NCBI GenBank assembly: GCA_016713665.1
Contig: JADJOR010000004.1
Coordinates: 1 to 25,743 of the forward strand
DNA from: Deltaproteobacteria bacterium
GTDB lineage: Bacteria > Myxococcota_A > UBA9160 > UBA4427
Length of the DNA: 25,743 nucleotides
Reading direction: 5' to 3'
In this document: positions 1-10,740 of the stretch, in pieces
How the letters are laid out: each line of letters starts with the position of its first letter
Position numbering within the stretch: position 1 is the stretch's first letter
Program-made: the position numbers and the translations under genes
Notes under the pieces: generated by a model
Told to the model about the DNA's origin: nothing
Databases searched by the model: none
What the model saw: only the letters and a program-made list of their open reading frames with translations

Positions 1-400
1 CGTTCGGAAGCAGAGCATGGCCGTCAATACGCACAGCGCCGCGCCGAGGCCGAAGCAGCCGACGAGTCCGGACGCGCGCGTGTAGGCGATCTCGTTGGCG
101 CACGTGCGACGGCGCACTTCATTCGAGAGGTCGCAGGCGTCGACGGCGTCGCGTTTCGCTCCGGATCCGATCGCGCCAGCCGGTTTTCGTCGAAGCCGAC
201 AGGCTGACCGGGAATCGTATCGCGAAACTCCCGATTCCAGCGAGCGCACAGCGCGCGCGGAATTCCTGAGCTCGAGATCGCCGCGCTCTTTCGGGCCGGG
301 ATCGATTGGCAGCGAGGAATCCGGGATCGTCCACGTCGCCGCGATCGGTGCGCACCCACGCTGTTCGCGATCGGCCCGGCCGCCCTGGCGAGCCGGACGG
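1..400 (-). CDS. Partial membrane protein fragment, function unknown
   Basis: One minus-strand frame stays open from about 370 to the window edge but has no clear start. Its middle contains the acidic/polar stretch KERGDLELRNSARAV. Its end contains ANEIAYTRASGLVGCFGLG followed by a hydrophobic run (ALCVLTAMLCF), which looks like a transmembrane segment close to the window boundary. The gene would continue beyond position 1. I do not recognise the family. The surrounding sequence is heavily frameshifted, so the true upstream extent and start cannot be given. It could also be a chance open frame in very GC-rich DNA; only the hydrophobic segment argues for a real protein. Confidence 0.28.
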
Positions 401-1076
401 GATCGATCTGTGCTCGGCTTCGCGCGGGCCCTAGCCGACGCGATCGTGATGATTGCGATCCTGCGCGCCGAGCCCGAGCTGGTCCAGCGCGCCTCCGACG
501 ATCCCGAGGAAGAGGCGGCGGCAGCGCTGGCGATCCGGGGTGCTGGGCCGACGCGACGCGCCTGAGTCAGCCGCCGCCGGTGAGCGGCTAAACTCCCTCG
601 ATCATCCTGCGCGTCAGGTTTGGCGCGCGACCGTCGTGACGACGGTCGACGGGCGTGCTCGCTTCGCTTTCGCGGCGCGCTCCGTCGAGGTCGTCGTCGT
701 CGGGGATCCGGTCGTCGAGGGCGTGCAGGGGGCGGGGATGGCCGGTCCTTTGAGCATTCGCTGTCGCGCGCGGTGATCTTATTGCTGCAGCGCCGGGGTG
801 AAGCCGGGACCGTCGTGCTCGAGGCGGGGCCGCGGTCGACGGCTGGGCTCTCTACGGGCAAGGCGCCGGGGATCCGTGCTCGCCTGGCAATGACGAGTTG
901 CTGCTCGGTTTCGGACGGCGGGTCCCTGGAGGCGGTGGCCGTGGCGCTGGCGCTGCCGGAGCCGGAGGCGTTATGCGTGTTATTTCGGGGAGACCCGAAG
1001 CGCGCGCCGCGCAGCCGCTGCCGTCGAACGGAGGCGAGCGGACCCCTCCGACTTCTGAGCGCGTCTGCCGCGACGG
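401..1076. other. Unresolved high-GC stretch, probably coding but too frameshifted to read
   Basis: No frame on either strand can be followed for long here. The plus strand shows protein-like pieces in different frames (for example AEPELVQRASDDPEEEAAA near 465-525 and FAFAARSVEVVVVGDPVVEG near 665-725), but I could not join them into a known family. No tRNA, repeat array or clear terminator is visible. It most likely holds one or two genes damaged by indels. Confidence 0.3.
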
Positions 1077-1740
1077 ATGAGGCGGCGCGCAAGAATGACT
1101 CAGCCGGTTCTTCGAGCATCGGCCAGAGCGAGGGGCCGCCTCGGGGATGCGCGGCCTCGAGGACCTCGAAGCCGTGCTTGTTGTAGAACGGAATGTTCGC
1201 GGCCTCTTCGAGGACTTCGAGATAACGTGGCAGCCGCCGCGATCAGTAGCGGTCGAGGACGGGCTGCAGGATCGCCGGTATGGTTGCTGCGCTGGGCCGA
1301 CGGATTTTGGTCCCGAGGACGGCGAGATACCACGGGGGCTCGGGCAAGCGGTAGGCGGCTCATCAGCTCGCCGAGGCGCGCCGCCCGGCCGAAGCCCGAG
1401 CGCGTGAGGCCGACCAGCGATGCGAGCAGGCGCAGCTGGCGGAGCGGCCCAGGGACGCATGGGTCGGTGACTGCCAGATCGCCCCGGAGACGCAGCGCGC
1501 GGGCTCCGGCTACGCATCACCCCCGCGCTTTGAGAAGGCCGCGATCGCGACCGCGGCGAAGCGCGCATAGCGTTCGGCGCGGGTCGCCGGATCGTAAAGA
1601 GGAATTCCGGCGATCTGATCGCCGGCGGCGCGGCCGAGGTGACGTCGCAGACGCCGCGATGCTCCTCCGCGCTCGCGGCGGCGATTTCGCCGGTGGGCCG
1701 AAGTCGAGGTCGGGTTGCTCGCCGAGGTCCATCCTGAGGC
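1077..1740 (-). CDS. GNAT-family N-acetyltransferase (frameshifted)
   Basis: GNAT enzymes transfer the acetyl group of acetyl-CoA to an amine; the substrate here is unknown. Read across frames on the minus strand, the C-terminal part gives YLAVLG, then a damaged acetyl-CoA loop, LLQPVLDR-like sequence, PRYLEVLEEAANIPFYNKHGFEVLE cut in two segments, and GGPSLWPMLEEP. The order YLAVLG, acetyl-CoA loop, YLE, N-x-PFY-x-x-HGF and PSLWPM is the standard signature of a GNAT subgroup of roughly 200 aa. The N-terminal part is visible as IPLYDPATRAERYARFAAVAIAAF near 1520-1610. At least three indels break the gene. The start is uncertain; a candidate ATG lies at 1732. It is divergent from the histidine kinase that starts at 1878. 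Confidence 0.6.
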
Positions 1741-1877
1741 TTCTGGCGACTCATCCTTTCTTCGGGTGCCCGGCAGTGTTCCAGAAAGCATGGGCGGGCA
1801 GCCAAGGGGGGCGGTCCGGACCATTTCCGTTTCGGTTAATCTGGCGCCATGCCTGGATCCACGGCGGGGAGAGCGGG

Positions 1878-3290
1878 ATGAGCGTGTTCGTGCTGCTCGT
1901 CGCCGGGGCGCCTTCCTCGTCGTCCCGGGCCTGCTGCTCTGGCGTCTCCCCTCGCCGCGGGCGGCGGGAAGGAGTGGGCGTTCGCCCCGGTCCATTGCGC
2001 TCTTTCTCGAGCTGGCTCGCGCTGCGTTTTCCTCGGAGTCCAACCCGGCGCTGCTCTTTCGTCTACCCCGTGCTGGGCACCCTGTTCGCGGGTCTGTTTC
2101 ACGCCGGAGCACGCCGCTATCTGGCGCGCCCGCTTCCTCGGCAATCTCTGGCTCGGAGCAGGCACCGTGGCGCTCGTTCGCGGCGGTCTCTCGCTCTTCG
2201 CACCGCAACCCGTCACGACCCTCGGCGCCGTTGTTATCGTCTTTGCTTCTGCAGGCGCGCTCGCGGCCCGCGACATCCGCAGCATCGCGCGATCGACGTC
2301 CGGGTGGCAGCCCGAGCGCGTCTTCGTGATCGGTCTGGGGACCTTTGATTCGTCACGTCGTGCGCCTACGAGTGGATGGTCCAGTCCGGCGGCGATCGCG
2401 AGCTCGGATTTTCTTCCTTCGGCTCGTCAGTTGGATGCTTCGTCGCGGGGAACCCAGGATCGCGGCGATCTTCGCACCAGTACCGCGCCGAGCTCTCGAG
2501 CTGCGCTCGTCGAGCGCAGCGAGCAGCGCGCCTCCTCTGTCCGGCTCGAAGAGCAGCAGCGCCGGGTCGCGGTCGTGGCACTCCGCCGCCGGCATCGCCC
2601 ACCAGATCAACAATCCGATCGGCGCGAGTCGCCGCAGCGGCGCAGTACGCGCTGATCGCGGGCGAGGACGACGATGCGGCATGATCCGGGAGGAAGCGTT
2701 TCGACCGTCGTCGACGAGGCCCGGCGCTGGTCGCATCGCGCAGCGTGCTGCAGTTCGCGCGCGACGAGCCGACGCTGAAGTGGGTCGAGCTCAAACCCGT
2801 GGTCGTTCGGGCGTGCGAGCAGGCGCAAGGACTACGTCGTCGAGCGAGGCGGTCGGCCCGAGCTCCGCTCACCGACGAGCCTCGCCGGTCTGATGATGAG
2901 CCCGATCGACTCCCGAGCAGGTTGTCGGTCAACCTGATCCGCAACGGGGCGGAGTCGCGCAAGGACGGCGCAACGGCGAGGTCGCGACGGTCGCGTCGAC
3001 GACGAGTAAGCGTGGCTGCGCATCGTCGACGACGGAGACAGCATCGAATTCGACGCTGCGCACAGGTCCTCGAGCCCTGCTACCGACTCGCCTGGCCGAG
3101 GGCGGATCGGGTCTCGGGGCTTTCCACCGGTAGTCCACGGCATCGTCCAGAGCCACGGGGCGCGCTCGAGCTCGACGGACCGCCGGCCGGAGGTACGCGG
3201 ATCTGCGTCCGACTGCCGCTCGCGGTCGGAGACGCGGAGCCGACCGCGGGGGAGCCGACGGGACGTACGGGCGGCATCGTCAGCATGATG
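1878..3290 (+). CDS. Membrane-bound sensor histidine kinase (frameshifted)
   Basis: This is the sensor half of a two-component system: it autophosphorylates on a histidine and passes the phosphate to a response regulator. The chosen ATG has a GGGGAG ribosome binding site about six bases upstream. The first ~150 residues are hydrophobic, with segments such as VFVLLVAG, VYPVLGTLFAGLF and TLGAVVIVFASAGAL, giving several membrane spans. The kinase core follows: the phospho-acceptor box AAGIAHQINNPIGA near 2590-2630, LQFARDEPTLKWVEL after it, the N box NLIRNGAES near 2935, the G1-type RIVDDGD near 3020, and the G2-type GSGLGLS/VVHGIVQSHGG near 3105-3160, ending in GGTRICVRLPL. Motif order and spacing are complete, so the gene is probably functional and merely broken by sequencing indels. 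No response regulator lies next to it. The stop is uncertain (a TGATGA lies near 3285). Confidence 0.75.
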
Positions 3291-3339
3291 AGGGGCGATG
3301 CTCGGTGCGCCGCTCCCCGCGCGCCGGCTTCCGGCCGCG

Positions 3340-4640
3340 TCAGCGCGTACGGTAGAGCCAGACCGACCTCTCGACGTGGTCCGTGAAGGGGGAAGTCGAA
3401 GGCCTCGAGGCCGTGGGGGCGAGGCGCTCCTGAGGCCATCAGGACCTCGGAGATCCCGGGCGAGACTCGTGCGGCCGCAGGCGAGATAGACAGGCGCTCG
3501 GGCTGGGGTCGCGGCGAGCACCTCGAAGTCCCGCGGTCGAAGCCGCGGCGCGGCGGATCGACGATCACGACGCGGCCCCGGCCGCGCGCTCGGCGTGCAC
3601 CTCGGCGCGGCCTTCAAGGATCGAGCGCGCGCCTGCTCGGCCGCCGGTCGGGCTGCGAGCCCGAGCACAAAGCCTTCGAGCCCGCCATGCGCTCACGTTG
3701 AACTCGACCCGGGCGCCGCGCGCGAGCAGGCCGAGGCCGATCGCGCCGACGCCGCAGAGAGCTCGACGACCCTGCGCCGCGGCCGGCACCGCTCAGGTCT
3801 GGATCCGCTCGACGGCACGATCGAAGACGGAGGTGGTTCTGGCCGAAGGCCGTCGGCGGAAAGAACACGTCGACTCCGCCGATCCGTTCGTGCAGCGCCG
3901 GCTCGCCGGCGTAGCGCGATCGTCGTCTCGCCGAGCACGGCGTTGGTCCGATCGGGCTGCGCATTGGCGCAGAAGAGCCCCTGCAGGCAAGGACCCAAAC
4001 GCGGGGAAGGGCCCCGAGAGCTCGCCCAGGCAATCGGGCGATGCGCCGCGGCCGACGAGCACGGCCTCAAAGTAGCGCGGTCGGGCTGCCTCGACGGCGA
4101 GCTGCACATAACGAATCGCGCCGCGGTGGGCGTCGTCGGCACAGGGGCGACGCCGGTCCGCTTGATCGCCCTCGCGCGATCTTCGGCGGCGGCGTTGATC
4201 GCCGGGTGGTGGACCGCGCAGTGGGGCCGTCGCGACGATGCGGTGGCTGCCGGCCTGGAAGAGGCCGATACGCGGACGTTCGTGGCGCGGCCGCGGACGG
4301 GCGGGCGCGGTGGCGGTGGCCCGGGCGCTCGACAGGTTGAGCGGGGCTCGGGGAGCGCGTGAGCGCGGGCGTTGCTCGAGCCAGGCGCGGGCTGCGGGGG
4401 CGTTGTCGCTGTCTCGCCGTAGCGGGGGCAGCCGGGGGAAGGGCGAGGCGGTGCGGACTTGGGCGAAGGGACGACCGCGGGGCGCCTCGCTGCGTCGGGC
4501 TCACCCGACCGCTCGTGGGGCGCGCAGGTGACGCTGGGAGCGCGCGGGGGGCGGCGCAGGGCGCCGAGGTCGTGGCGGCTCGCCCGGCCGGCTCGCACGG
4601 ACAGCTCGCAACGCGCGGGTCGCCCGCCGCGACTGCTAAG
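3340..4640 (-). CDS. TrmA/RlmD-type RNA (uracil-5-)-methyltransferase (frameshifted)
   Basis: Members of this SAM-dependent family methylate C5 of a uridine in tRNA or 23S rRNA through a covalent cysteine adduct. Reading on the minus strand across frames: GLFQAGSHRIV and CAVHHPAINAA (4185-4270), HRGAIRYVQL, PCLQGLFCANAQPDRTNAVLGETT (about 3945-4020, in pieces), VDVFFPPTAFGQNH near 3860, the SAM-binding ELFCGVGAIGLGLLARGA near 3715-3770, the VIVDPPRRG motif near 3550-3568, a YLACGRTSLARDL segment that carries the catalytic-cysteine region (usually S/A-C-x-P), and the end PFTDHVERSVWLYR. The end fits a TGA at 3342-3340. The order matches the shorter TrmA-like proteins. The N-terminus, where an iron-sulfur cysteine cluster would be expected, cannot be read. 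It is convergent with the histidine kinase. Confidence 0.72.
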
Positions 4641-4679
4641 CTCGGCCGATAATGAAGCCCCGCTCGCAGCCGCAAGCCT

Positions 4680-6590
4680 ATGCCGCATTCGAAGCCGACG
4701 CTGCCTGGCGAGCGACCGGGCGCGGCGAAGGGCGCGAGCGGCCGGGATGCCTTCTCGCCGACGTTTTTGCCGACCACGGCCGAGGACGTCGCCCGCCGCG
4801 GCTGGGATGCGCCCGACATCGTGTTCGTGACCGGTGACGCGTATGTCGATCATCCCTCTTTTGCGATGGCGATCCTCGGCCGCTGGCTCGAGAGCCACGG
4901 CTTCCGCGTCGCGATCCTGTCCCAGCCCGACTGGAAGAGCGCCGACGCCTGGCGGGCGCTCGGTCGGCCGCGCCTCTTCTATGCCGTCAGCGCCGGCAAC
5001 ATGGACTCGATGATCAACCACTACACGGCGAACAAGAGCGCCGCAACGCCGACGCCTACTCGCCCGGTGGGGTCATCGAACGGCGTCCCGACCGGCCGAC
5101 CGCGGCACGCCCCGCGCTGTCGCGAGGCGTTCAAAGGGGTTCCCGTCGTGATCGGCGGCGTCGAGGCGTCGCTGTCGGATCGCCCACTACGACTACTGGA
5201 GCGATCGCGTCTGGCCCTCGATCCTGTCGTTGACCTCGAAGGCCGATCTGCTCGGCTACGGCATGGGCGAGGCGACGATCCTCCAGATCGCGCGGCGCCT
5301 CGACGCGGGGCAGACGGTCGCGGAGCTGCGGGATCTGCGCGGCGCGCCTATCTGCTCGGGGAAGAACGAGAGCCGGCGGCACTCGCCGGCGAGGGCGATG
5401 CGCCCACGAGACGATCGCGCTGCCCTGACTACGAGCAGGTCGTCGGCGAGGCGCGGGCCTTCGCGGAGATGACGCGCAAGCTCCACCACGGACGAATCGC
5501 ACAACGCGCGCCGCCTGATCCAGCGCTACGGCCGGGCCTGGCGATCGCCTGCTCGTCGTGAACCCGCCCGCCTTCGCCCTCGACGAGAGCGACCCTCGAT
5601 CGCCTGCACGAGCTGCCCCTACACGCGGCTGCCGCATCCCGACGACGCCGAGCCGCCGCCGGCCTGGGAGACGATCAAGCACTCGGTGCAGATCGTCCGC
5701 GGCTGCTTCGGCGGCTGCACCTTCTGCTCGATCACGATAACCAGGGCCGCGAGATCCAGAGTCGCAGTGCGCGAGTCGATCCTCCACGAGGTCGAGGCGC
5801 TCGCCGCGATCCCGACTTCAAGGGACGATCTCCGATCTCCGGTGGGCTGACCGCCAACATGTACCGGATGGCCTGCACGAAGCCCGAGGTCGAGAAGACC
5901 TGCCGGCGTCTGTCCTGCGTGCACCCGAAGATCTGCAAGCTGCTCGGCACCGATCACGCGCCGACCCTCGACCTGATGCGCAAGGCGCGCGCCGTGCCGG
6001 GCGTCGGCTCATGAAGAAGCCGTCCACCGGCAGCTTCGAGATCTTCGCCGAGCGCTTCGCCGCCGCCTCGAAGCGCGCCGGCAAGGAGCAGTATCTCGTC
6101 CCCTATTTCATCGCGAGCCATCCCGGCTCCGGCGTCGAGGACATGATCGAGCTCGCCCTCTACCTGAAGCGCCACGGCTATCGCCCGCGCCAGGTTCAGG
6201 ATTTTCATCCCCGCGCCGATGGACATCGCGACCTGCATGTACTGACGGCCTCGACCCGTTCACGCTGGAGCCCGTCTGAGAGCGCGCGGCGGCTGACCGA
6301 TCGCCAGGTGCAGCGCGCGCTGCTCCTCTTCGCGCCGGAGAACTGGACGGCAAGACGCGCTCGTCTCCGAGCGGGACGCGGAGGACTTGATCGGCGACGG
6401 CCGGATTGCTGATCCCGCCGCGGCAGCCGAGGCTGCCGCGGGACGGCGAGGGGCGCGGTGCGGACGTCGGGGTCGCGGCCCGATGGGCGCGCGGGGGAGC
6501 GGCCGGGGCTCGACCGGCGGCGGGCTATCGCCGGCTTCGCGCGAGCGGGGCGAGGGCGCGAGCGCGGGCCGCGATCGACGCGACTGAGCG
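4680..6590 (+). CDS. ygiQ: YgiQ-family radical SAM protein (UPF0313), frameshifted and with an internal loss
   Basis: The YgiQ family is made of large (~600-700 aa) radical SAM proteins of unknown reaction. The start at 4680 gives FLPTTAEDVARRGWDAPDIV, then VTGDAYVDHPSFAMAILGR, QPDWKSADAWRALGRPRLF and VSAGNMDSMINHYTANK, all diagnostic. FKGVPVVIGGVEASL and YGMGEATILQIARRL follow near 5125-5310. The iron-sulfur motif is GCFGGCTFCSIT (CxxxCxxC) near 5700-5735. Then come TANMYRMACTKPEVEKTCRR, CVHPKICKLLGTDHAPT and, after a jump, MKKPSTGSFEIF, QYLVPYFIASHPG, LKRHGYRPRQVQDF and finally LLFAPENW and EDLIGDGPDCLIPPR. Between AVPGV (about 6000) and MKKPS (6011) about 45 residues of the family are missing. 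At least eight frame changes occur. The end is uncertain. Confidence 0.85.
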
Positions 6591-6706
6591 GGCCAGTGGC
6601 GGAGCAGGCGACCCGCGCGCCCCGATCGCGGTCCCATGCTGCGTCGAATCTGACCAGTCGAGGCGCGCCGGGCTAGGCTCGGCGTCTCGCCCCTGAGGAG
6701 CGCCCC

Positions 6707-8343
6707 CTGTCTTCCCCCGAAGCAAAGAGCCGCTTCGAGCTCGATCCTGCCGTCCTGTACACCGCCCATTGCCGGCGCGACGCGCGCATGGACGGCCGCT
6801 TCTTCACCGGCGTCACGACGACCGGCGTCTTCTGCCCGCCCTATCTGCCCGCGCCGGCGCCGAAGCCCGCGAACTGTCGTTATTTCCGGAGCGCGGCGGC
6901 GGCGCGGACGGCTGCTTCCGGCCCTGCCTGCGCTGTCCCCCGAGGCCGCGCGCCGGAACGGCGGCCCTGGCGCGGGGCGAGGCGACGGTGTCGCGGGCGC
7001 TGCGGCTGATCGAGGGCGGCGCCCTCGACCTGGCGACGGTGACAGCGAGTCCTGGCGGCGAAGCCTCGGCGTCGGCGCGCGCCATCTGCGGCGGCTCTTC
7101 GGAGCTCCATCTGGGCGCGACACCGCGGGATGTCGCGATCCTCCGTCGTGTGTCTTCGCGAAGCAGCTGCTCGACGAGACGACGCTCCGATCCTCGCCGT
7201 CGCCGAGAAAGCAGGCTTCGGCAGCGTTCGCCGCTTCAACGCGACGATGAAGGCCGTCCACTACCGGCCACCGACGGCTTGCGGGCGGCGCGACCGACAC
7301 GACTGACACGACTGACACGACCGACACGACCGGCGGCCGGTGCAACGAGCGCGGCGGGCGGTCGCCGCGAGCGCGGAGGCCTAGCGACGCCGGTATCGTC
7401 GCACGCCGCGACGCCGCACGTGCTCTCGCTCGCCTATCGCCCGCCCTTCGCCTGGGACGTGCTGCTCGCGTTCTTCGCGGCCGCCGCGCGCTACCCGGGG
7501 TTCGAGGCGGTCGTCGACTTGGACCCTATCGGCGGACGCTGCGGACGGCGGCGGGGGCGGGGATCGCCGTCGGTCACGATCCCGGAGAGCGCGGCTGCAG
7601 GTCGAGGTCGGATCGCGAGCCCGGCGGGTCTGCTCGAGCTGCGCGAGCGGCTGCGGCGGCTCTTCGATCTCGACGCCGATCCGCGGGCGTCGATCCCCGT
7701 GTCGTCGCGCGGGTGTCGATGCTGCGGGCCGACGTGCACGCAGGCGGCCGGGGCTGCGGGTGCCGGGCGCTGCTGATGGTCCGGGACGGCGGTGCGCGCG
7801 ATTCTCGGGCAGCAGGTCTCGGTCGCCGGAGCGACGACGCTCGAGGACGCATCGCGCAGGAATTCGGAGAGCCGCCGGCTCAGCTGCGTCCCCGGGCTGG
7901 GGCTCGAGCGGCTATTTCCGACGGCCGATCGCCTCGCGGAGGCCGGTTCTCGAACGCCTCGGCGTGATCGGTGCCCGGGCGGCGGCGATCCGCGGACCGC
8001 GCGGGCGGTGCTTCGCGATCCGTCCATGGTCGAGCCCGGCGCGGCGCTCGGAACGCAGCTCGAGCGGTGGCAGGCGCTGCCGGGGATCGGGCCTGGACGG
8101 CGCAGCTCCTGGCGATGCGCGTGCTGCGGGAGCCCGACGCGCTGCCGGCCTCGGATCTCCGGGCTGCGTCAGGCGATCACGCTGAAGGGCGACGCGCCGC
8201 GCCCGGCCGCCGAGGTCGAGCGCCTGCTCGAGCCGGGCGCCCTATCGCGCCCATGCGGCGATCCGGCTCTGGTCGCAGGGCGCCGAGCTCGACGCCGACG
8301 CGGCCCGCGACTCGAGCCGAGGGAGCGTCGCCACGCCCGCCTG
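6707..8343 (+). CDS. alkA: Ada-type/AlkA fusion: methylphosphotriester sensor with 3-methyladenine DNA glycosylase
   Basis: This fusion repairs alkylated DNA and senses damage. The N-terminal Ada zinc domain reads MDGRFFTGVTTTGVFC, PKPANCRYF and CFRPCLRC, including the cysteine that accepts the methyl group. One expected zinc cysteine appears as leucine in this frame but is restored by a one-base shift (ICPR). An AraC-type DNA-binding domain follows: LRRLFGAHLGATP-like, DETT, VAEKAGFGSVRRFNATMKA (7090-7260). After a Thr/Asp-rich linker come the AlkA parts: LAYRPPFAWDVLLAF, RAILGQQVSVAGATT near 7790-7830, the helix-hairpin-helix LPGIGPWTAQLLAMRVL near 8080-8130, and PASDLGLRQA with the catalytic aspartate. 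A GAGGAG ribosome binding site precedes a CTG at 6707; the real start codon may be lost to an indel. Many frame changes are present. Confidence 0.85.
7291..7331 (+). repeat. 9-bp tandem repeat CGACYGACA, four units and a partial one
   Basis: The units are CGACCGACA, CGACTGACA, CGACTGACA and CGACCGACA, followed by CGACC. The repeat lies inside the linker between the AraC-type and glycosylase domains of the Ada-AlkA gene. In the frame that joins the two domains it would encode Thr-Asp-Thr units. Because 9 is a multiple of three, changes in unit number would keep the frame. Confidence 0.85.
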
Positions 8344-8690
8344 ACTCGAGCTCCCCGGCGGACGATCGGAGACGTAGCGATGCCGAAGAGGAAGATCTGC
8401 CAGAGCTCCTCGGCGAGCGGGCGCCCGCTCTTTCTCAGGACGCCGAGGAACGCGACACGCACTCGACGAGATGAACGACCGCGAGGCGCCGGAAGCGTTC
8501 GCCCGAAGCCGCCGGGGACGTGCCCGCAGGGGCGCGAAGAAGCAGGCCGTCACGATCGCCAGGTCGCGCCGAGCAGGGACCTTCTGAGAGGCCGAACAGA
8601 ACGCTGGGTTGCACCGAATGGCTCCCCATGCAGGATCGCCGCGAACGCACAGCGAGCCCGGGGGTCTGGGGACGACGCGAGGGCGGCTCT
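8344..8690. other. Gap between the convergent alkA and rhomboid genes, content unclear
   Basis: About 350 bases lie between the end of the glycosylase and the last recognisable rhomboid residues. On the minus strand there are hydrophobic or protein-like pieces (RRLAVVHLVECVSRS near 8465-8510; LRKSGRPLAEELWQIFLFGIATS near 8370-8440) in different frames. They could be a small gene or an extension of the rhomboid gene. No family was recognised, and no terminator hairpin is clear. Confidence 0.3.
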
Positions 8691-9664
8691 TCGCGCTCAA
8701 GCCCCGCGCGTTGCCAGGCCAGGGTCATCGCTGCGACGCTCAGCGGAACGCGCGGCGAGCTGGGCCGCCGTCTTCGGTCGCGGCCGCTGGGCCAGGGGAT
8801 AGGCGAGGGCGATGCCCGCGATGAACGCCCGAGGCCAAGAGGTGGGCCGCGAGGGGCGACAACTTTCGGCCCGCGCGCCGCCGTTGAGCATCGCGACCAG
8901 CGCGAGCCCCCACCGAGGGCGACCACGCCCCGCCCGCGCGCGCCGCGCTGATGGGGCGCCAGGCGGCGAGGCCCGTGAGCACGCCGATCAGGCCGAAGAC
9001 GCCGGTCGAGGCGCCGACGGGTGCTGGCTGGGGCGCGGTGGAGAGGGCGTCGGCGAGATTGCCGACGGTGCCGGTCGCGACGAAGTCAGGCGATCGCGAG
9101 GCCGAGGCCGAGGCGGCCGGCGAGGGCGGCGAGGAAGACGGTGCCGAAGAGCGCGCGTTGCCGGCGGCGTGGGCGAGGTCGGCGTGGAGGGTCAGGGCCG
9201 TGAGGCAGCGATGGGGCTCGCCGGTCGCACGGAGCGCCGCCCGATTTTCGCCCCGATCGATGAAGTCGACGAGGCGACCCGAGCGTTCTGAGGCCGACGT
9301 GGAACGCGACGAGGAGCGAGGCGGTCGCGAGCGGGGCGACCTCGTTCGGCGAGGGCAACGTGAAGACGATCGCGGGCTCTTCGGCGGGCGGCAGCGCGCG
9401 CTCGGCGCGCCAGGCGGTGAGGCTCGCGGCGGCGCGACTCGACGTCCGCGGGCGGGACGGCGACGGTCAATTCGCGTCGCGCGGGCTCGGGGCGCGCGAC
9501 CCGGCCGAGGCCTGCGCTGCGTCGACGCTCCACACCGCCTCGCCGCGGACGACCGCGACGGCCACGCCCTCGGCCTGAACCACAAGGGCCCCCTCCTCCG
9601 CCTCGCGCTTGCGGGGCGTCTCGGGCAGGCGCCGATCGACGACGAGGGGACCTTCGGCTTCCAT
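8690..9664 (-). CDS. Rhomboid-family intramembrane serine protease (frameshifted)
   Basis: Rhomboids cleave membrane proteins within the lipid bilayer using a Ser-His pair. Read on the minus strand across frames: a cytoplasmic N-terminal extension (MEAEGPLVVDRRLPETPRKR, EEGALVVQAEGVAVAVV), TLPSNEV-like sequence leading into a hydrophobic span (ATASLLVAFHVGL), then LTALTLHADLAHAAGNALF (the His and Asn of the oxyanion region), FLAALAGRLGLGLAIA, VGNLADALSTAPQ, the catalytic-serine motif GASTGVFGLIGVLTGLAAW, GAGLALVAMLNGG, and AAHLLASG carrying the catalytic histidine. IAGIALAYPLAQR and VAAMTLAWQRAGLE close the protein. About 110 N-terminal residues before the first span match a known bacterial rhomboid subgroup. 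The start is an ATG at 9664. The end is uncertain. Confidence 0.8.
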
Positions 9665-9767
9665 CGGCGCCGCGGATGGTAACGTTGGCGCCGCCCGCGA
9701 CCGATGGGATGCCCCGAGCGTGCGTTCGAATCGGCCGGGCCGCCCCGAAATGCTGGAAGGAACCCGA

Positions 9768-10719
9768 ATGCCCCACTCCCGCCCCGCGACCCGAGCCCTG
9801 ATCCGGGTCGAGAAGATCGCCCTGCGCGGACCCGGGGTCGTGATCCTGACGGGACCCTTCGAGCTGCGGCAAAGGCGAGGTCGCGAACGCGCTCTGCGAC
9901 GTCCTCTCGATCGATCCGACGCGCCACCTCTCGATGGGCGCGATCCTGCGCTCGACCGTCGCCCGCTCTCGAAATCCAGCCCGAGTTCGCCGACCACCTC
10001 GACCACAAATACGCCCTCGCGGAGCCTCGAGCGTCTTCGACTGCATCGATACGACCGACGAGCTCGACCAGAAGGTTCGCCGACATCTTCCGGACCTCGA
10101 GCGCTATTTCGGGCGGATGCCCGTCCGCTTCATCTCCGAGGAGCTCTCGGGCAAGCCGCAGGTCTCGCAGATGGAGTGGCTCGAGTTTCTGCACCGCCCG
10201 CGGCCTGCTCATCCCGGAACCGCTGGACCCAGGACCTGATCTCGGCCGAGATCGAGCGCGTCCTCTCGCTGCCGCCCGACGGCCACGACCAGCCCTTCAT
10301 CCTCGACGGCTACCCGCGCACCGTCGCCGCCGCCCGCCACCTGCTGGCGTTCCTGCGCAGCGTCGACGTCCCGGTCGCGAAGGTCCTGCATCTCTCGATC
10401 AGCCGCGCCGAGATGCTCGCCGCGCCGGCAAGCGCGGTCGCGCCGACGACGACTTCGAGGCGCTGCGCAGCCGCTTCGACTTCTATCTCGAGAACGTCCA
10501 GCCCTCCGTCGACTATCTCAAGACCGAGCTCGGCGGCGACGCCGTCGCCCTGATCGACGCCCACCAGCCGGCCTTCGTCGAGCACGGCGGCGAGCGCGTC
10601 TTCCATCTCGAGCGCTCGATCGAGAACGTCGTCTCGACCTCGCTGCGGGCGCTCGGCGTGCCGCGCGTCATCGTGCGCGACCTGCTCGAGCGGCGGCGCG
10701 AGGATCGCGTCAGGTCTGA
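9768..10719 (+). CDS. P-loop nucleoside-monophosphate (adenylate) kinase-like protein
   Basis: The ATG at 9768 has a strong GGAAGGA ribosome binding site. After ~25 residues comes VVILTGP followed, one base out of frame, by CGKGEVANALCDVL: together a Walker A loop (GPxxCGKGEVA). HLSMGAILRSTV follows as the adenylate-kinase substrate-site segment (normally S-x-G-x-x-L-R). Further on are WTQDLISAEIERVLSL, FILDGYPRTVAAARHL (the LDGYPRT motif), VLHLSISRAEMLARAGKRGR, and ADDDFEALRSRFDFYLENV, which corresponds to a reduced LID with R..R.DD....R...Y. The length of about 310 aa is larger than standard adenylate kinase (~215), mainly because of an insert between the SMGAILR and LDGYPRT parts. Nucleotide phosphorylation is inferred from the family. 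A probable TGA is at 10717. The transglutaminase-like gene follows at once, suggesting an operon. At least four frame changes. Confidence 0.72.
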
Positions 10720-10740
10720 GCCGAGCAGGGGGCGAGCCGC

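Noticed and set aside
6850..6890. Loss of an Ada zinc cysteine as a real mutation
   Set aside because: A one-base shift restores the expected Ile-Cys-Pro-Arg, so an indel explains it better.
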